64,000 bases of DNA from Leisingera aquaemixtae (GTDB taxonomy: Bacteria; Pseudomonadota; Alphaproteobacteria; Rhodobacterales; Rhodobacteraceae), in NCBI RefSeq assembly GCF_001458395.1, contig NZ_CYSR01000002.1:124001-188000 (forward strand), read 5' to 3'. The position numbers and the translations under genes were made by a program. Each line of letters begins with the position of its first letter. Position 1 is the stretch's first letter. The notes under the pieces are model-generated. The model worked only from the letters and a program-made list of their open reading frames with translations, was not told the DNA's origin and did not search any database. Below are positions 40,761 to 49,923 of the stretch, piece after piece.

Positions 40761-42391
40761 TGGGTCAGCCTCAGCTGGCGGATCGAGGTGGCGATCGACG
40801 AGAACGCATCGGAGATTTCCAGGCCCTCCACATCAAAGAAGTGGGCAGGCGAGCTGGCGCAGTCCTCCAGCACCCTGATGCCCTTGGTCGGGGCCTCGAA
40901 GCCGACCGAATAGACGATCACGCCCTGATCCTTGGTGATGTCGCAGATCGTCTTGGTGTGCTGGTCCTTGGCGACGCGGTTGTGGAAAGTGCGGCCTGCC
41001 GTGTACCAATAGGCCCAGGCATCGGAGGTGTTCCGGTAAAGATAGCGGGCGATGGAGGCCAACGAAACGCGGGCGTGCAGTTGCTGATATGACAGGCGGG
41101 CTGAAGAGCCGCTTTCCGCGTGTGTCGTGCAGCTGTAGTAGCCGCAGGTTTGGTAGGTGCCCTCGCCGTAAATGTGGTCCTCCCAGCGACCCATCGGATA
41201 CCAGTAGTAGTCTTTTCCGCTGGGGCCATCGCTGGGATTGTAGACCGAGAAGAGGTCCGCCTCTTCATTGTACCAGACGTCCGAGGTCCCCTCCCGGCGG
41301 CTGTTGTTCAACATGTATTGGTTGGTATTCTGGCCGTCGGACATCAGGATGATGATCTTCAGCGTGTCGCCGCTGCCGTAGTCGGTCGGTCGGTTGCGGA
41401 AAGACGCGTCGATCACGCCATCGTCGACCAGCGCGTTCACAACGCCACGGGCCGTGGGATCCAGCAGGGCGCTGCCCCACTTCATGCCGATGTCGATCGA
41501 GGTGTTGCCGTAAGCCGTAAGGCTGTCAATGTAGGCATGCAGTTCTGCGGCGTCGTTAGTGAAGGGCAGAATGGCTGAGCCGGCCCGAGTCGGGCAGACG
41601 GGTCTGTCGATCATATTCATCGAATAGGTGAATGTATCGAAGTGTGCAGTGCGGATCAGGTTTTCACCCTGATTGAGCGTGTGTTTGCTGAACTGATCTT
41701 TGATGAAATTCACGCAGTAGGAAGAGTCATGCTCCTGCGAAACGTTGGGGTATTTGCTGAGCAGCTCCTTACCGGCATTCACCTGCGTCGCATAAGGGAT
41801 GATCGAGATCGACAGATTGGTGACATCGGTATTGGAGGTGATCTGTGTCACAAAGGACTTCGCGGCGGCCTGCAGGTTCACCAGCCGGTTGCCGGAGTTC
41901 ATGGAGCCGGAGATATCAAGCACCATCGAGATTTCGACGCTGCCGATAGTCTCTTCCGCGCGGGAGTTTGCGTGGAGGGACATGTTGTCGCCGCCTGCGA
42001 ACTTCAGCAGATAGGCCTCGAAATCGGTGTTGATCGTCGCCTCGACACTTTTGTAGCCAAGCCCCTTCTGATCATCCGGGTCGGAATAATACTGCTGCAG
42101 CCCGGCCTTGGTCAGGTAGTCCAGAACGACAGCGTCGGCGTCCAGGGATTGGTCCAGATCCGCCGCGGCGAGCACTGCCCGGTCGAGTGTGTACTGCAGC
42201 TCAGTCCGGTCGCGCTCCATCCGCATCAGGTCCACCCCGATGCCGCCGACCGCAAGCATGGCCAGGAAGGTGCCGATCATCGGCTTCGCCAGAACCCCGT
42301 CCTCTTCGCGCAGGAAGCTTTGCACCTTGGACAGCCCGGACAGCCTGAGCGGGCTGCACAGCGCAGTGGAGTTTTTGTGACGCATGTTCAT
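40757..42391 (-). CDS. TadG-like protein with von Willebrand factor A domain
   Basis: Protein of 544 residues. A membrane segment near residue 38 (MIGTFLAMLAVGGIGVDLMR) follows the TadG/TadE-type start FLREEDGVLAKP. A von Willebrand A domain begins near residue 152 with the metal site motif VEISMVLDISGSMNSGNR (DxSxS) and continues with LKIIILMSDGQNTNQYML. A variable Tyr/Ser-rich insert (KDYYWYPMGRWEDH, CGYYSCTTH) lies late in the domain. It probably anchors or tunes Flp pilus assembly at the envelope. It is the first gene of the three-gene operon, divergent from glutamate dehydrogenase. Confidence 0.83.
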   Translation of the reverse strand: MNMRHKNSTALCSPLRLSGLSKVQSFLREEDGVLAKPMIGTFLAMLAVGGIGVDLMRMERDRTELQYTLDRAVLAAADLDQSLDADAVVLDYLTKAGLQQYYSDPDDQKGLGYKSVEATINTDFEAYLLKFAGGDNMSLHANSRAEETIGSVEISMVLDISGSMNSGNRLVNLQAAAKSFVTQITSNTDVTNLSISIIPYATQVNAGKELLSKYPNVSQEHDSSYCVNFIKDQFSKHTLNQGENLIRTAHFDTFTYSMNMIDRPVCPTRAGSAILPFTNDAAELHAYIDSLTAYGNTSIDIGMKWGSALLDPTARGVVNALVDDGVIDASFRNRPTDYGSGDTLKIIILMSDGQNTNQYMLNNSRREGTSDVWYNEEADLFSVYNPSDGPSGKDYYWYPMGRWEDHIYGEGTYQTCGYYSCTTHAESGSSARLSYQQLHARVSLASIARYLYRNTSDAWAYWYTAGRTFHNRVAKDQHTKTICDITKDQGVIVYSVGFEAPTKGIRVLEDCASSPAHFFDVEGLEISDAFSSIATSIRQLRLTQ

Positions 42392-42738
42392 CGTAACACC
42401 CCCTAAATGCCCTGCCGGCTCTGGAACGGGTCTGCACGGCTTTGGCAGCGGAATTTACGTTTATTAATGCTTGGTAAAGGTGGCGGAATTGGGGCGCCAT
42501 TTTGCCGAAATAGCTACGATTGTAATGGACCGGAGGTCCAATATTCCGCTGTTGCGCCGCGTTGTCGCGGTGGTGCGGACAATGGCTTCCGGGCGGGCGG
42601 CGAATCGTCAACCTTTGGATAAAATGAGAATCTTTTTGGCAGGGAATGGTCAAAAAGGTCGCACTCCTTAATTATCTCTGCATAGAGTGAGGGCATCATC
42701 GGCAGCGAGTCGATGTTTGATCACGGAGAAGTTTTTAG
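42392..42738. other. Divergent intergenic region between the Tad-type operon and gdhA
   Basis: About 347 bp without a gene. It must hold both promoters. Visible elements are a CtrA-like half-site pair (42464-42478) and a perfect inverted repeat TGGACC-gga-GGTCCA (42526-42540) of unknown role. Short open frames here have no family likeness. Confidence 0.5.
42464..42478. promoter_or_regulatory. Possible CtrA site upstream of the Tad-type operon
   Basis: TTAATGCTTGGTAAA matches the CtrA consensus TTAA-N7-TTAA with one mismatch, 73 bp upstream of the TadG-like start. Tad pilus genes are CtrA targets in other alphaproteobacteria. The evidence is weak. Confidence 0.3.
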
Positions 42739-44169
42739 ATGAGCAGCCGCACAGAGCCGAGCTTCCGCGAAAGCGTGGACCTGATGTTTAACCGGGCCGT
42801 ATCCCTGATGGATCTGCCGCCGGGGCTGGAGGAAAAGATCAGAGTTTGCAACGCAACTTATACAGTGCGGTTCGGGGTGCGCCTGCGCGGTGCCATGCAC
42901 ACGTTTACCGGCTACCGTTCCGTTCACTCCGAGCATATGGAGCCGGTTAAGGGCGGTATCCGTTATGCCACCGGCGTGAACCAGGATGAGGTTGAGGCGC
43001 TGGCGGCGCTGATGACCTATAAATGCGCCCTGGTGGAGGCGCCGTTCGGCGGCTCCAAGGGGGGCTTGTGCATCGACCCGCGCGAATATGACGAGCATGA
43101 GCTGGAGCTGATCACCCGCCGCTTTGCCTATGAGCTGGCCAAGCGCGATCTGATCAACCCGTCGCAGAACGTGCCCGCGCCCGACATGGGCACCGGCGAG
43201 CGCGAGATGGCCTGGATTGCAGACCAGTATGCGCGGATGAACACCACCGACATCAATGCCAAGGCCTGTGTCACCGGCAAGCCGCTGAATGCAGGCGGGA
43301 TCTCCGGCCGGGTCGAGGCGACCGGCCGCGGCGTGCAATACGCCCTGCGCGAGTTCTTCCGGTATGAGGAAGACAAGGCCGCCGCCGGCCTGTCCGGCAA
43401 GCTGGAAGGCAAGCGCATCATCGTTCAGGGGCTCGGCAACGTTGGCTATCACGCGGCCAAGTTCCTGTCCGAGGAAGATGGCGCACTGATCACCGGCATC
43501 ATCGAGCGTGATGGCGGGCTTTACAGCGCGGACGGCCTGGACGTGGAGGCGGTGCGCAACTGGATCGTCAAGCACGACGGCGTGGCCGGTTATCCCGACG
43601 CGCAGTTCGTCGAAGACGGCGCGCTGCTGCTGGAGGAAGAATGCGACGTGCTGATCCCGGCCGCGCTTGAAGCGGTGATCAACCTGTCCAACGCCGAGCG
43701 TGTCAAGGCGCCGCTGATCATCGAGGCCGCGAACGGCCCGGTGACCGCAGGCGCGGACGAGATCCTGCGCAAGAAGGGCACGGTCATCATTCCTGACATG
43801 TATGCCAACGCAGGTGGTGTGACGGTGTCTTACTTTGAGTGGGTCAAGAACCTCAGCCATATCCGCTTCGGCCGGATGCAGCGCCGTCAGGAAGAGGCGC
43901 GCCACCAGCTGGTCATCGACGAGCTGCAGCGCCTGGATGACGTGATGGGCGATACCTGGTCGATGTCGCCGCACTTCAAGGAGAAGTACCTGCGCGGCGC
44001 GGACGAGCTGGAGCTGGTCCGCTCCGGTCTCGATGACACCATGCGGGTGGCCTATCAGTCGATGCGCGAAGTCTGGCACAGCCGCGATGACGTGACAGAC
44101 CTGCGCACCGCCGCCTATCTGGTGTCGATCGACAAGGTCGCCAAGAGCTATCACGCCAAGGGCCTTTGA
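42739..44169 (+). CDS. gdhA: Glutamate dehydrogenase (Glu/Leu/Phe/Val dehydrogenase family)
   Basis: Oxidative deaminating dehydrogenase of 476 residues, interconverting glutamate and 2-oxoglutarate plus ammonium. The substrate site is in MEPVKGGIRYATGVNQDEVE and KCALVEAPFGGSKGG (catalytic Lys), with the catalytic Asp in VPAPDMGTGEREMAW. The NAD domain has IIVQGLGNVGYHAAKFL. The C-terminal part ends TAAYLVSIDKVAKSYHAKGL. The length suits the NAD-type hexameric enzyme. GGAGAAG stands before the ATG. It is followed by a terminator and the sarcosine oxidase operon, consistent with amine-nitrogen recovery. Confidence 0.92.
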   Translation: MSSRTEPSFRESVDLMFNRAVSLMDLPPGLEEKIRVCNATYTVRFGVRLRGAMHTFTGYRSVHSEHMEPVKGGIRYATGVNQDEVEALAALMTYKCALVEAPFGGSKGGLCIDPREYDEHELELITRRFAYELAKRDLINPSQNVPAPDMGTGEREMAWIADQYARMNTTDINAKACVTGKPLNAGGISGRVEATGRGVQYALREFFRYEEDKAAAGLSGKLEGKRIIVQGLGNVGYHAAKFLSEEDGALITGIIERDGGLYSADGLDVEAVRNWIVKHDGVAGYPDAQFVEDGALLLEEECDVLIPAALEAVINLSNAERVKAPLIIEAANGPVTAGADEILRKKGTVIIPDMYANAGGVTVSYFEWVKNLSHIRFGRMQRRQEEARHQLVIDELQRLDDVMGDTWSMSPHFKEKYLRGADELELVRSGLDDTMRVAYQSMREVWHSRDDVTDLRTAAYLVSIDKVAKSYHAKGL

Positions 44170-44208
44170 CGGGCCGAACGGGCGGACTGCAAGGTTGCGC
44201 AACAGCGG

Positions 44209-44243
44209 CGGGGCGGAGGGGAAACTCTCCGCCCCGTTCTTAT
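44209..44243 (+). terminator. Terminator after gdhA
   Basis: CGGGGCGGAG-N8-CTCCGCCCCG (44209-44236) followed by TTCTTATT, an intrinsic terminator 40 bp past the stop codon. Confidence 0.85.
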
Positions 44244-44452
44244 TCCCGCCTGCAGGCTGCACGTTATCTGCCGCCGTAAATAATACTGGACACAAGTGAT
44301 CAGTTCGTGTGATTTCCAGCAAAGCCGTGCTGATGTGCCGCAAGTTGAGGGTTTGGGCTAGGAGCTGCAGGCGAAAGCAGGTAGCAATGCCGCCAAGGCC
44401 CGGGCCGGCAATTTTCCGGGTGCGGACAAGTGATTTGACGGGGAGGGACGAC

Positions 44453-45706
44453 ATGCGGTTTTCGGGCTGGCGTGTGCTCCGGGAGGGGCTCACCGGAAAC
44501 AAGGGGTGGAAGCCCCATTGGCGGGATCCTGAACCCAAATCCGAATATGATGTGGTGATTATCGGCGGCGGCGGCCACGGGCTGGCAACCGCTTATTATC
44601 TCGCCAAGGAGCATGGCATCACCAATGTCGCGGTGCTGGAAAAGGGCTACCTCGGCGGCGGCAACGTCGGCCGCAACACCACTATCGTAAGGGCCAACTA
44701 TTACCTTCCGGGAAACTCCGAATTCTATTCCCACTCGCTGAAGCTGTGGGAAGGGATGGAGCAGGACCTGAACTACAACGCGATGATGTCCCAGCGCGGT
44801 ATCATCAACCTGTTCCATAACGACGGCCAGCGCGATGCAGCCGTGCGCCGGGGCAATGCCATCGTCAACCAAGGCGATGACGCGGAGCTGCTGAGCCGCG
44901 AACAGGTGCGCAAGCTGGCGCCGTTTCTGAACTTCGAGAACAACCGCTTCCCGATCATGGGCGGGCTGATGCAGCGCCGCGCCGGAACCGCGCGGCACGA
45001 CGCGGTGGCCTGGGGCTATGCCCGCGGTGCCGACATGCGCGGGGTGGACCTGATCCAGAACTGCGAAGTAACCGGGATCGACGTGGAAGGCGGCAAGGTG
45101 GTGGGGGTGCAGACCGTGCGCGGCCCGATCCGGGCGAAGAAAGTGGCGCTGGCGGCTGCGGGCCGTTCCGGCCAGGTGGCGGCGATGGCGGGGCTGACGC
45201 TGCCGGTCGAAAGCCACGTGCTGCAGGCCTTTGTTTCCGAAGGGCTGAAGCCCATCGTCGATCACGTGATCACCTTTGCCGAGGGGCATCTTTATATCAG
45301 CCAGTCGGACAAGGGCGGGCTGGTGTTCGGCAGCTACCTGGATTTCTACAGCTCTTATGCGGCGCGGGGAAACCTGCCGATGGTGGAGCATACGATGGAG
45401 ACCTTTGTGGCGATGGTGCCGGCGGTCAGCAAGGCGCGTCTGCTGCGCAGCTGGGGCGGCATCATGGACATGACGCCGGATGGCTCCCCGATCATTGATC
45501 ATTCGCCTATTGACGGGCTCTACCTGAACTGCGGCTGGTGCTATGGCGGTTTCAAGGCGACGCCGGGGTCGGGCAGCGTTTATGCGCATCTGATCGCCAC
45601 GGACCGGCCGCATGGTGCTGCCGCCAGATTCAAGCTCGACCGGTTCCGCAGCGGCGCTGGCCTGATGGATGAGGAGGGGACCGGTGCGCAGCATAACTTG
45701 CATTGA
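44453..45706 (+). CDS. soxB: Sarcosine oxidase subunit beta
   Basis: Beta subunit of heterotetrameric sarcosine oxidase, 417 residues, the flavin subunit that oxidises sarcosine. The FAD-binding loop is YDVVIIGGGGHGLATAYYLA. The covalent FMN attachment His is His182 in GTARHDAVAWGYARGAD. The late GWCYGGFKATPGSG closes the active site. GGGGAGGGACGAC precedes the ATG at 44453. The gene heads soxBDAG but is separated from soxD by a 90-bp gap filled with a dispersed hairpin repeat. Sarcosine is the last methylated intermediate of glycine betaine breakdown. Confidence 0.95.
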   Translation: MRFSGWRVLREGLTGNKGWKPHWRDPEPKSEYDVVIIGGGGHGLATAYYLAKEHGITNVAVLEKGYLGGGNVGRNTTIVRANYYLPGNSEFYSHSLKLWEGMEQDLNYNAMMSQRGIINLFHNDGQRDAAVRRGNAIVNQGDDAELLSREQVRKLAPFLNFENNRFPIMGGLMQRRAGTARHDAVAWGYARGADMRGVDLIQNCEVTGIDVEGGKVVGVQTVRGPIRAKKVALAAAGRSGQVAAMAGLTLPVESHVLQAFVSEGLKPIVDHVITFAEGHLYISQSDKGGLVFGSYLDFYSSYAARGNLPMVEHTMETFVAMVPAVSKARLLRSWGGIMDMTPDGSPIIDHSPIDGLYLNCGWCYGGFKATPGSGSVYAHLIATDRPHGAAARFKLDRFRSGAGLMDEEGTGAQHNLH

Positions 45707-45725
45707 TCGTGCCTGCGCCGCGGCA

Positions 45726-45788
45726 GGGGGCGCTGCCCCCTCGGCCTTGCGGCCTCACCCCCGGAGTATTTTTGCAAAGATGAAAGGG
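45726..45788 (+). repeat. Dispersed GC-hairpin/GTATTT repeat, copy 2 (between soxB and soxD)
   Basis: GGGGGC-gct-GCCCCC hairpin, stem-loop GGCC-TTGC-GGCC, then ACCCCCGGAGTATTT and AAGATGAAAGGG. Same layout as 8473-8540; the second stem differs in sequence but still pairs. Its 3' end lies just before soxD, where AAAGGG may serve as ribosome site. Confidence 0.65.
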
Positions 45789-45796
45789 CGCCGGTC

Positions 45797-46066
45797 ATGA
45801 GGATTACCTGTCCGCTCTGCGGTGAAAGGGACCGCCGCGAATTCTATTACAAGGGGGCCGCGCTGGTGCGTCCGGCTGAGGGCGCGGATCTGGACGTCTG
45901 GCATGGTTATGTGAACCTGCGGGAAAATCCGGCCGGGCCGCTGGATGAGCTTTGGTACCATGAGATGGGCTGCAATTCCTGGCTGAAGGTCACGCGCGAT
46001 ACCGCAACGCATGAGATTCTGGCGGTGCAACTGGCCTCCGAGGCCGGGCTGGGAGGTGAGACATGA
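45797..46066 (+). CDS. soxD: Sarcosine oxidase subunit delta
   Basis: Small zinc-binding subunit of heterotetrameric sarcosine oxidase, 89 residues. The zinc ligands are Cys5 and Cys8 in RITCPLCGERD and His55 and Cys59 in WYHEMGCNSWL. The central DVWHGYVNLRENPAGPLDEL is highly typical. The ribosome site is supplied by the end of the dispersed repeat (GATGAAAGGG). Its stop codon overlaps the soxA start by four bases (ATGA). Confidence 0.95.
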   Translation: MRITCPLCGERDRREFYYKGAALVRPAEGADLDVWHGYVNLRENPAGPLDELWYHEMGCNSWLKVTRDTATHEILAVQLASEAGLGGET

Positions 46067-49008
46067 GACTTCCCGGGAAAGGTTTGAACCAGGGTGCGAA
46101 GCCCATCACCTTTGCCTTTAACGGCCGTCACATGACGGGGCTGGAAGGCGACACACTGGCGGCAGCGCTGCTGGCCAGCGGCGTGCATCTGGTGGGGCGG
46201 TCGTTCAAATACCACCGCCCGCGCGGCATTTTGACTGCAGGCAGCGAGGAGCCGAACGCGCTGGTGACCATCGGCACCGGCGGCCAGCAGGACCCGAACG
46301 TGCGCGCCACCCAGCAGGAGCTGTTTGAGGGGCTCGAGGCGCGCAGCCAGAACTGCTGGCCCTCGGTTGAGCGCGACGTGATGGCCGTGAACGATCTGGC
46401 CGCGCCGTTCTTTGGTGCGGGGTTCTATTACAAGACCTTCATGTGGCCGGCGGCGTTCTGGGAACAGCTCTATGAACCGCTGATCCGCAAAGCGGCAGGC
46501 CTTGGCGCGCTGTCGGGCGAGGCGGACCAGGACCGCTATGAGAAGGCCTTTGCCTTCTGCGACGTGCTGGTGATCGGCTCCGGCCCGGCCGGGCTGATGG
46601 CGGCGCTGACTGCGGGCCGGGCCGGGGCGGATGTGATCCTGTGCGAGGAAGACAGCCGCATGGGCGGGCGCCTGCTGGCGGAGCGCGAGGAGGTTGGCGG
46701 CAAGCCGGGCCATGCGTGGGCGGCAGAGGTGCTGGCCGAGCTGGAGGCGATGGGCAACGTGCGGCTGATGACCCGCACTGCCGTCACCGGCGCTTATGAC
46801 CAGGGCACTTACGGCGCACTGGAGCGGGTCTCTCACCACCTGCCGCGGCGGCATTCGCTGAAGGGCAGCCATCTGCCGCGCGAGTGCTTCTGGCGGATTG
46901 CGGCCAGGCACGCGGTGCTGGCAGCGGGCGCCATCGAACGCCCGGTGGCGTTCCGCAACAACGACCGCCCCGGCATCATGATGGCGGGCGCGGTGCGCGC
47001 CTATCTGAACCGCTGGGGCGTGGCGCCGGGGGAGCGGGTTACTATCTTCGCCAACAACGATCAGGCGCACCGGACGGCGCGCGACCTGCATGACGCGGGC
47101 GTGCATATCGCGGCGGTGATCGACAGCCGCCACGAGGCGCCGGATGGCGGCCCTTACCAGGTGATCAAGGGCGCGCAGGTCTGCGACAGTGCCGGGCGTC
47201 AGCGGCTGGAAAGCATCACCGTGCGCTCAGTCAAAGGCGAGGAGAAGATCCAGACCGACTGTTTGGCGATGTCCGGCGGCTGGAACCCGTCGGTGCATCT
47301 GACCTGCCACCTGAACGGCCGTCCGGTGTGGAAGCGCGAGGCGCTTGCCTTTATCCCAAGCGAAGGCGCGGTGCCGGGCATGGTTGCCGCAGGCGCCTGC
47401 AACGGCACATTTTCCACCGCAGGCGCGCTTCGCGAGGGCGCGGAGGCGGCTGCAAAGGTTCTGGAGGCGCTGGGCCTGAAATCCTCCGCCGCCGATCTGC
47501 CGCAGGCGGAGGACGACCCGTATCGCATCGCCGCTTTGTGGGCGGTGCCGGGTAAGGGCCGTGCCTGGCTCGATTTCCAGAACGACGTGACCGTCAAGGA
47601 CGTGAAACAGGCGGCCACCGAAAACTTCCGTTCCGTCGAGCACATGAAGCGCTACACCACCCAAGGCATGGCGGCCGATCAGGGCAAGAACTCCAATGTT
47701 GCGGCACTTGCGGTGCTGGCGGATGCCACCGGGCGGACCATCCCAGAAACCGGCACCACCACCTTCCGCCCGCCGTTTGTGCCGGTCGCCATCGGGGCGA
47801 TGGGGGCAGGGGCCGCGGATGAAGGCTTCAAGCCGCAGCGTTTTCTGACCTCGCATGGCGAGAGCGACACCCGCGGGGCGCATCAGGTGGAGGTGGGCCT
47901 GTGGTACCGCGCCGCCTATTTCCCCAAGCCGGGGGAAACCAACTGGCGCCAGTCCTGCGACCGCGAGGTCACTTTGGTGCGCAATGCGGTCGGGATTTGC
48001 GATGTCTCTACCCTGGGCAAGATCGACATTCAGGGCGCCGATGCGGGCAAGTTCCTGGATTTCCTTTATACCAATACCTTCAGCACCCTGAAGGCGGGCA
48101 AGGTCCGCTATGGGCTGATGCTGCGCGAGGATGGGTTTGTCATGGATGACGGCACCACCGCGCGGCTGGGCGAAAACCACTTCGTGATGACCACCACCAC
48201 CGCCGCCGCGGGGCAGGTGATGGCGCATATGGAGTACGTCAGTCAGGTGCTGCGCCCGGACTGGGATGTGCGCTTTACCTCGGTGACCGAGCAATGGGCG
48301 CAGTTCGCCGTGGCCGGCCCGAAATCGCGGGAACTGCTGGACGGCCTCTTGGATGAGGAGGTGAATGGCGAGACCTGGCCCTTCATGGGCTGCGGCGAGG
48401 CCACCCTTCTGGGCGTGAAGGGGCGGCTGTTCCGGATTTCTTTCTCGGGCGAGCATGCCTATGAACTTGCCGTCCCCGCGCGCTATGGCGAGAGCCTGTT
48501 CCGCGAGCTGCTGAAGCGGGCCGAGGCGATGGGCGGCGGTGCCTATGGCATGGAGGCGCTGAATGTCCTGCGGATCGAGAAGGGCCTGATCACACACGCG
48601 GAGATCAACGGCACCGTGACTGCGTTTGATCTGGGCCTGCAGGGGATGATGTCGACGAAGAAGGACTTCCTAGGCAAACCCATGTCGACCCGCGAGGGGC
48701 TGATGGCCGAAGACCGGATGCGCCTGGTGGGCCTGAAACCCGTGGGGGCGGCCAAAGAGATCACCGCTGGAGCGCATCTGTTCACGCCGGGCGACTCGGT
48801 GGAGCGGATCTATGACCAGGGCTATGTCACCTCGGCCGGCTATTCGCCGACGCTGGGGCACCCGATCGGCCTGGCGTTCCTGAAAGAGGGGCCGGACCGC
48901 ATTGGCGAGACCGTGCGCCTGGTCGACCATATGCGGGGTGCCGACACCCTTTGCGAGGTAGTCTCGCCTGTGTTCTTTGATCCGGAAGGAGACCGTGCCC
49001 GTGGCTGA
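46063..49008 (+). CDS. soxA: Sarcosine oxidase subunit alpha
   Basis: Large subunit of heterotetrameric sarcosine oxidase, 981 residues. Order of parts: an N-terminal 2Fe-2S-ferredoxin-like fold without clusters (FNGRHMTGLEGDTLAAALLA), an NAD-binding flavoprotein region (VLVIGSGPAGLMAALTAGRA), and a C-terminal GcvT-like tetrahydrofolate domain from about residue 590 (GICDVSTLGKIDIQGADAGK). It channels the formaldehyde equivalent onto tetrahydrofolate. It overlaps soxD by four bases, and its end overlaps soxG, showing tight coupling. Confidence 0.95.
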   Translation: MRLPGKGLNQGAKPITFAFNGRHMTGLEGDTLAAALLASGVHLVGRSFKYHRPRGILTAGSEEPNALVTIGTGGQQDPNVRATQQELFEGLEARSQNCWPSVERDVMAVNDLAAPFFGAGFYYKTFMWPAAFWEQLYEPLIRKAAGLGALSGEADQDRYEKAFAFCDVLVIGSGPAGLMAALTAGRAGADVILCEEDSRMGGRLLAEREEVGGKPGHAWAAEVLAELEAMGNVRLMTRTAVTGAYDQGTYGALERVSHHLPRRHSLKGSHLPRECFWRIAARHAVLAAGAIERPVAFRNNDRPGIMMAGAVRAYLNRWGVAPGERVTIFANNDQAHRTARDLHDAGVHIAAVIDSRHEAPDGGPYQVIKGAQVCDSAGRQRLESITVRSVKGEEKIQTDCLAMSGGWNPSVHLTCHLNGRPVWKREALAFIPSEGAVPGMVAAGACNGTFSTAGALREGAEAAAKVLEALGLKSSAADLPQAEDDPYRIAALWAVPGKGRAWLDFQNDVTVKDVKQAATENFRSVEHMKRYTTQGMAADQGKNSNVAALAVLADATGRTIPETGTTTFRPPFVPVAIGAMGAGAADEGFKPQRFLTSHGESDTRGAHQVEVGLWYRAAYFPKPGETNWRQSCDREVTLVRNAVGICDVSTLGKIDIQGADAGKFLDFLYTNTFSTLKAGKVRYGLMLREDGFVMDDGTTARLGENHFVMTTTTAAAGQVMAHMEYVSQVLRPDWDVRFTSVTEQWAQFAVAGPKSRELLDGLLDEEVNGETWPFMGCGEATLLGVKGRLFRISFSGEHAYELAVPARYGESLFRELLKRAEAMGGGAYGMEALNVLRIEKGLITHAEINGTVTAFDLGLQGMMSTKKDFLGKPMSTREGLMAEDRMRLVGLKPVGAAKEITAGAHLFTPGDSVERIYDQGYVTSAGYSPTLGHPIGLAFLKEGPDRIGETVRLVDHMRGADTLCEVVSPVFFDPEGDRARG

Positions 49009-49546
49009 ACTGATTGCGAAAAGCCCCTGTGACGGGCTGCTGCCGGTCACCGTCGGCGGCATGAGCCTGACGGAGGAGGACCCCGGCGCCATGTGGGCCG
49101 TGGCGCCCTTCAATGGCGAGGATAAGGCGCTGAGCCAAGCGCTGGAGGCTGCCCACGGCATGGCATTCCCCGCGGCAAACCGTGCGACGGGCAAGGCGGG
49201 CAGCCGGGCGGTCTGGTTCGGCCGCGGCATGGCACTGCTGATGGGGCCTGAGCCTGACGCGAAGCTGGCCGAGCACGCGGCGCTGACGGATCAGAGCGAC
49301 GCTTGGGCCGTGGTGAGGCTGGAGGGGCAGGGCGCAGAGGATGTGCTGGCGCGGCTGGTGCCTGTGGACCTGCGGGCCGCCGTGTTCAAGCGCGGCCACA
49401 CGGTACGCAGTGAGCTGAAGCACATGATGGCCTCGGTGACCCGCACCGGCCCGCAGGCGTTTCAGATCATGGTGTTCCGCTCGATGGCCAAAACGCTTGT
49501 GCATGATTTGAAAACAGCCATGGAAGCTGTCGCGGCGCGGGGGTAA
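49001..49546 (+). CDS. soxG: Sarcosine oxidase subunit gamma
   Basis: Gamma subunit of sarcosine oxidase, about 181 residues, a GcvT-like small subunit that binds the beta subunit. Typical segments are AWAVVRLEGQGAEDVLARLV, DLRAAVFKRGHTVRSELKHM and FQIMVFRSMAKTLVHDLKTA. The start is a GTG: 49001 has AAGGAG nine bases upstream; a second GTG at 48995 is the alternative. It overlaps the end of soxA by eight bases. It is the last gene of the sox operon. Confidence 0.9.
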   Translation: MAELIAKSPCDGLLPVTVGGMSLTEEDPGAMWAVAPFNGEDKALSQALEAAHGMAFPAANRATGKAGSRAVWFGRGMALLMGPEPDAKLAEHAALTDQSDAWAVVRLEGQGAEDVLARLVPVDLRAAVFKRGHTVRSELKHMMASVTRTGPQAFQIMVFRSMAKTLVHDLKTAMEAVAARG

Positions 49547-49583
49547 CCTCTGGGGATCACCAACTGATTCCCGGAGCGCATCT

Positions 49584-49922
49584 ATGATCCGCATCGTCCT
49601 TGCAGCCGCCTTGCTGGCGGCGCCGGCCTATGCTTCTGAAAGCAAAGAACAAAGCTGTAAATACCAGGGCCAGGTCATGGCCGCAGTGCAGCAGGCGCGT
49701 CTGGACAGGGTGCAGCAGGAAGATGTGGAGCAGACCATTCTGGGCAGTGAGCCGGAATGGCCCGCGGCCTATTCCAAGGCGATCCCGCAGCTGACAAGCC
49801 ACGTCTACGCGATGAAGCGGCGCGACCTGAAAGGCACCGACCTCGGCGCGCTGTTCGAACAGCAGTGCCTGCAGAACTGGGATCAGATCCAGGCGATGCA
49901 GAAACAGCTGAAGTCTAACTGA
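49584..49922 (+). CDS. Hypothetical secreted protein upstream of dnaG
   Basis: Protein of 112 residues with a signal peptide (MIRIVLAAALLAAPAYA-SES). The mature part is helical with two cysteines (Cys25 in QSCKYQGQ and one in EQQCLQNWDQIQ). I do not recognise a family. dnaG begins one base after its stop codon, so the two are probably translationally coupled. Confidence 0.7.
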   Translation: MIRIVLAAALLAAPAYASESKEQSCKYQGQVMAAVQQARLDRVQQEDVEQTILGSEPEWPAAYSKAIPQLTSHVYAMKRRDLKGTDLGALFEQQCLQNWDQIQAMQKQLKSN

Positions 49923-49923
49923 T

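Noticed and set aside
42407-42671. Small open frames in the gap upstream of gdhA
   Set aside because: They overlap each other, lack ribosome sites and show no protein-like composition.
44244-44452. A glycine or folate riboswitch upstream of soxB
   Set aside because: No conserved riboswitch core could be recognised by eye in this leader; a covariance-model search would be needed to reopen it.
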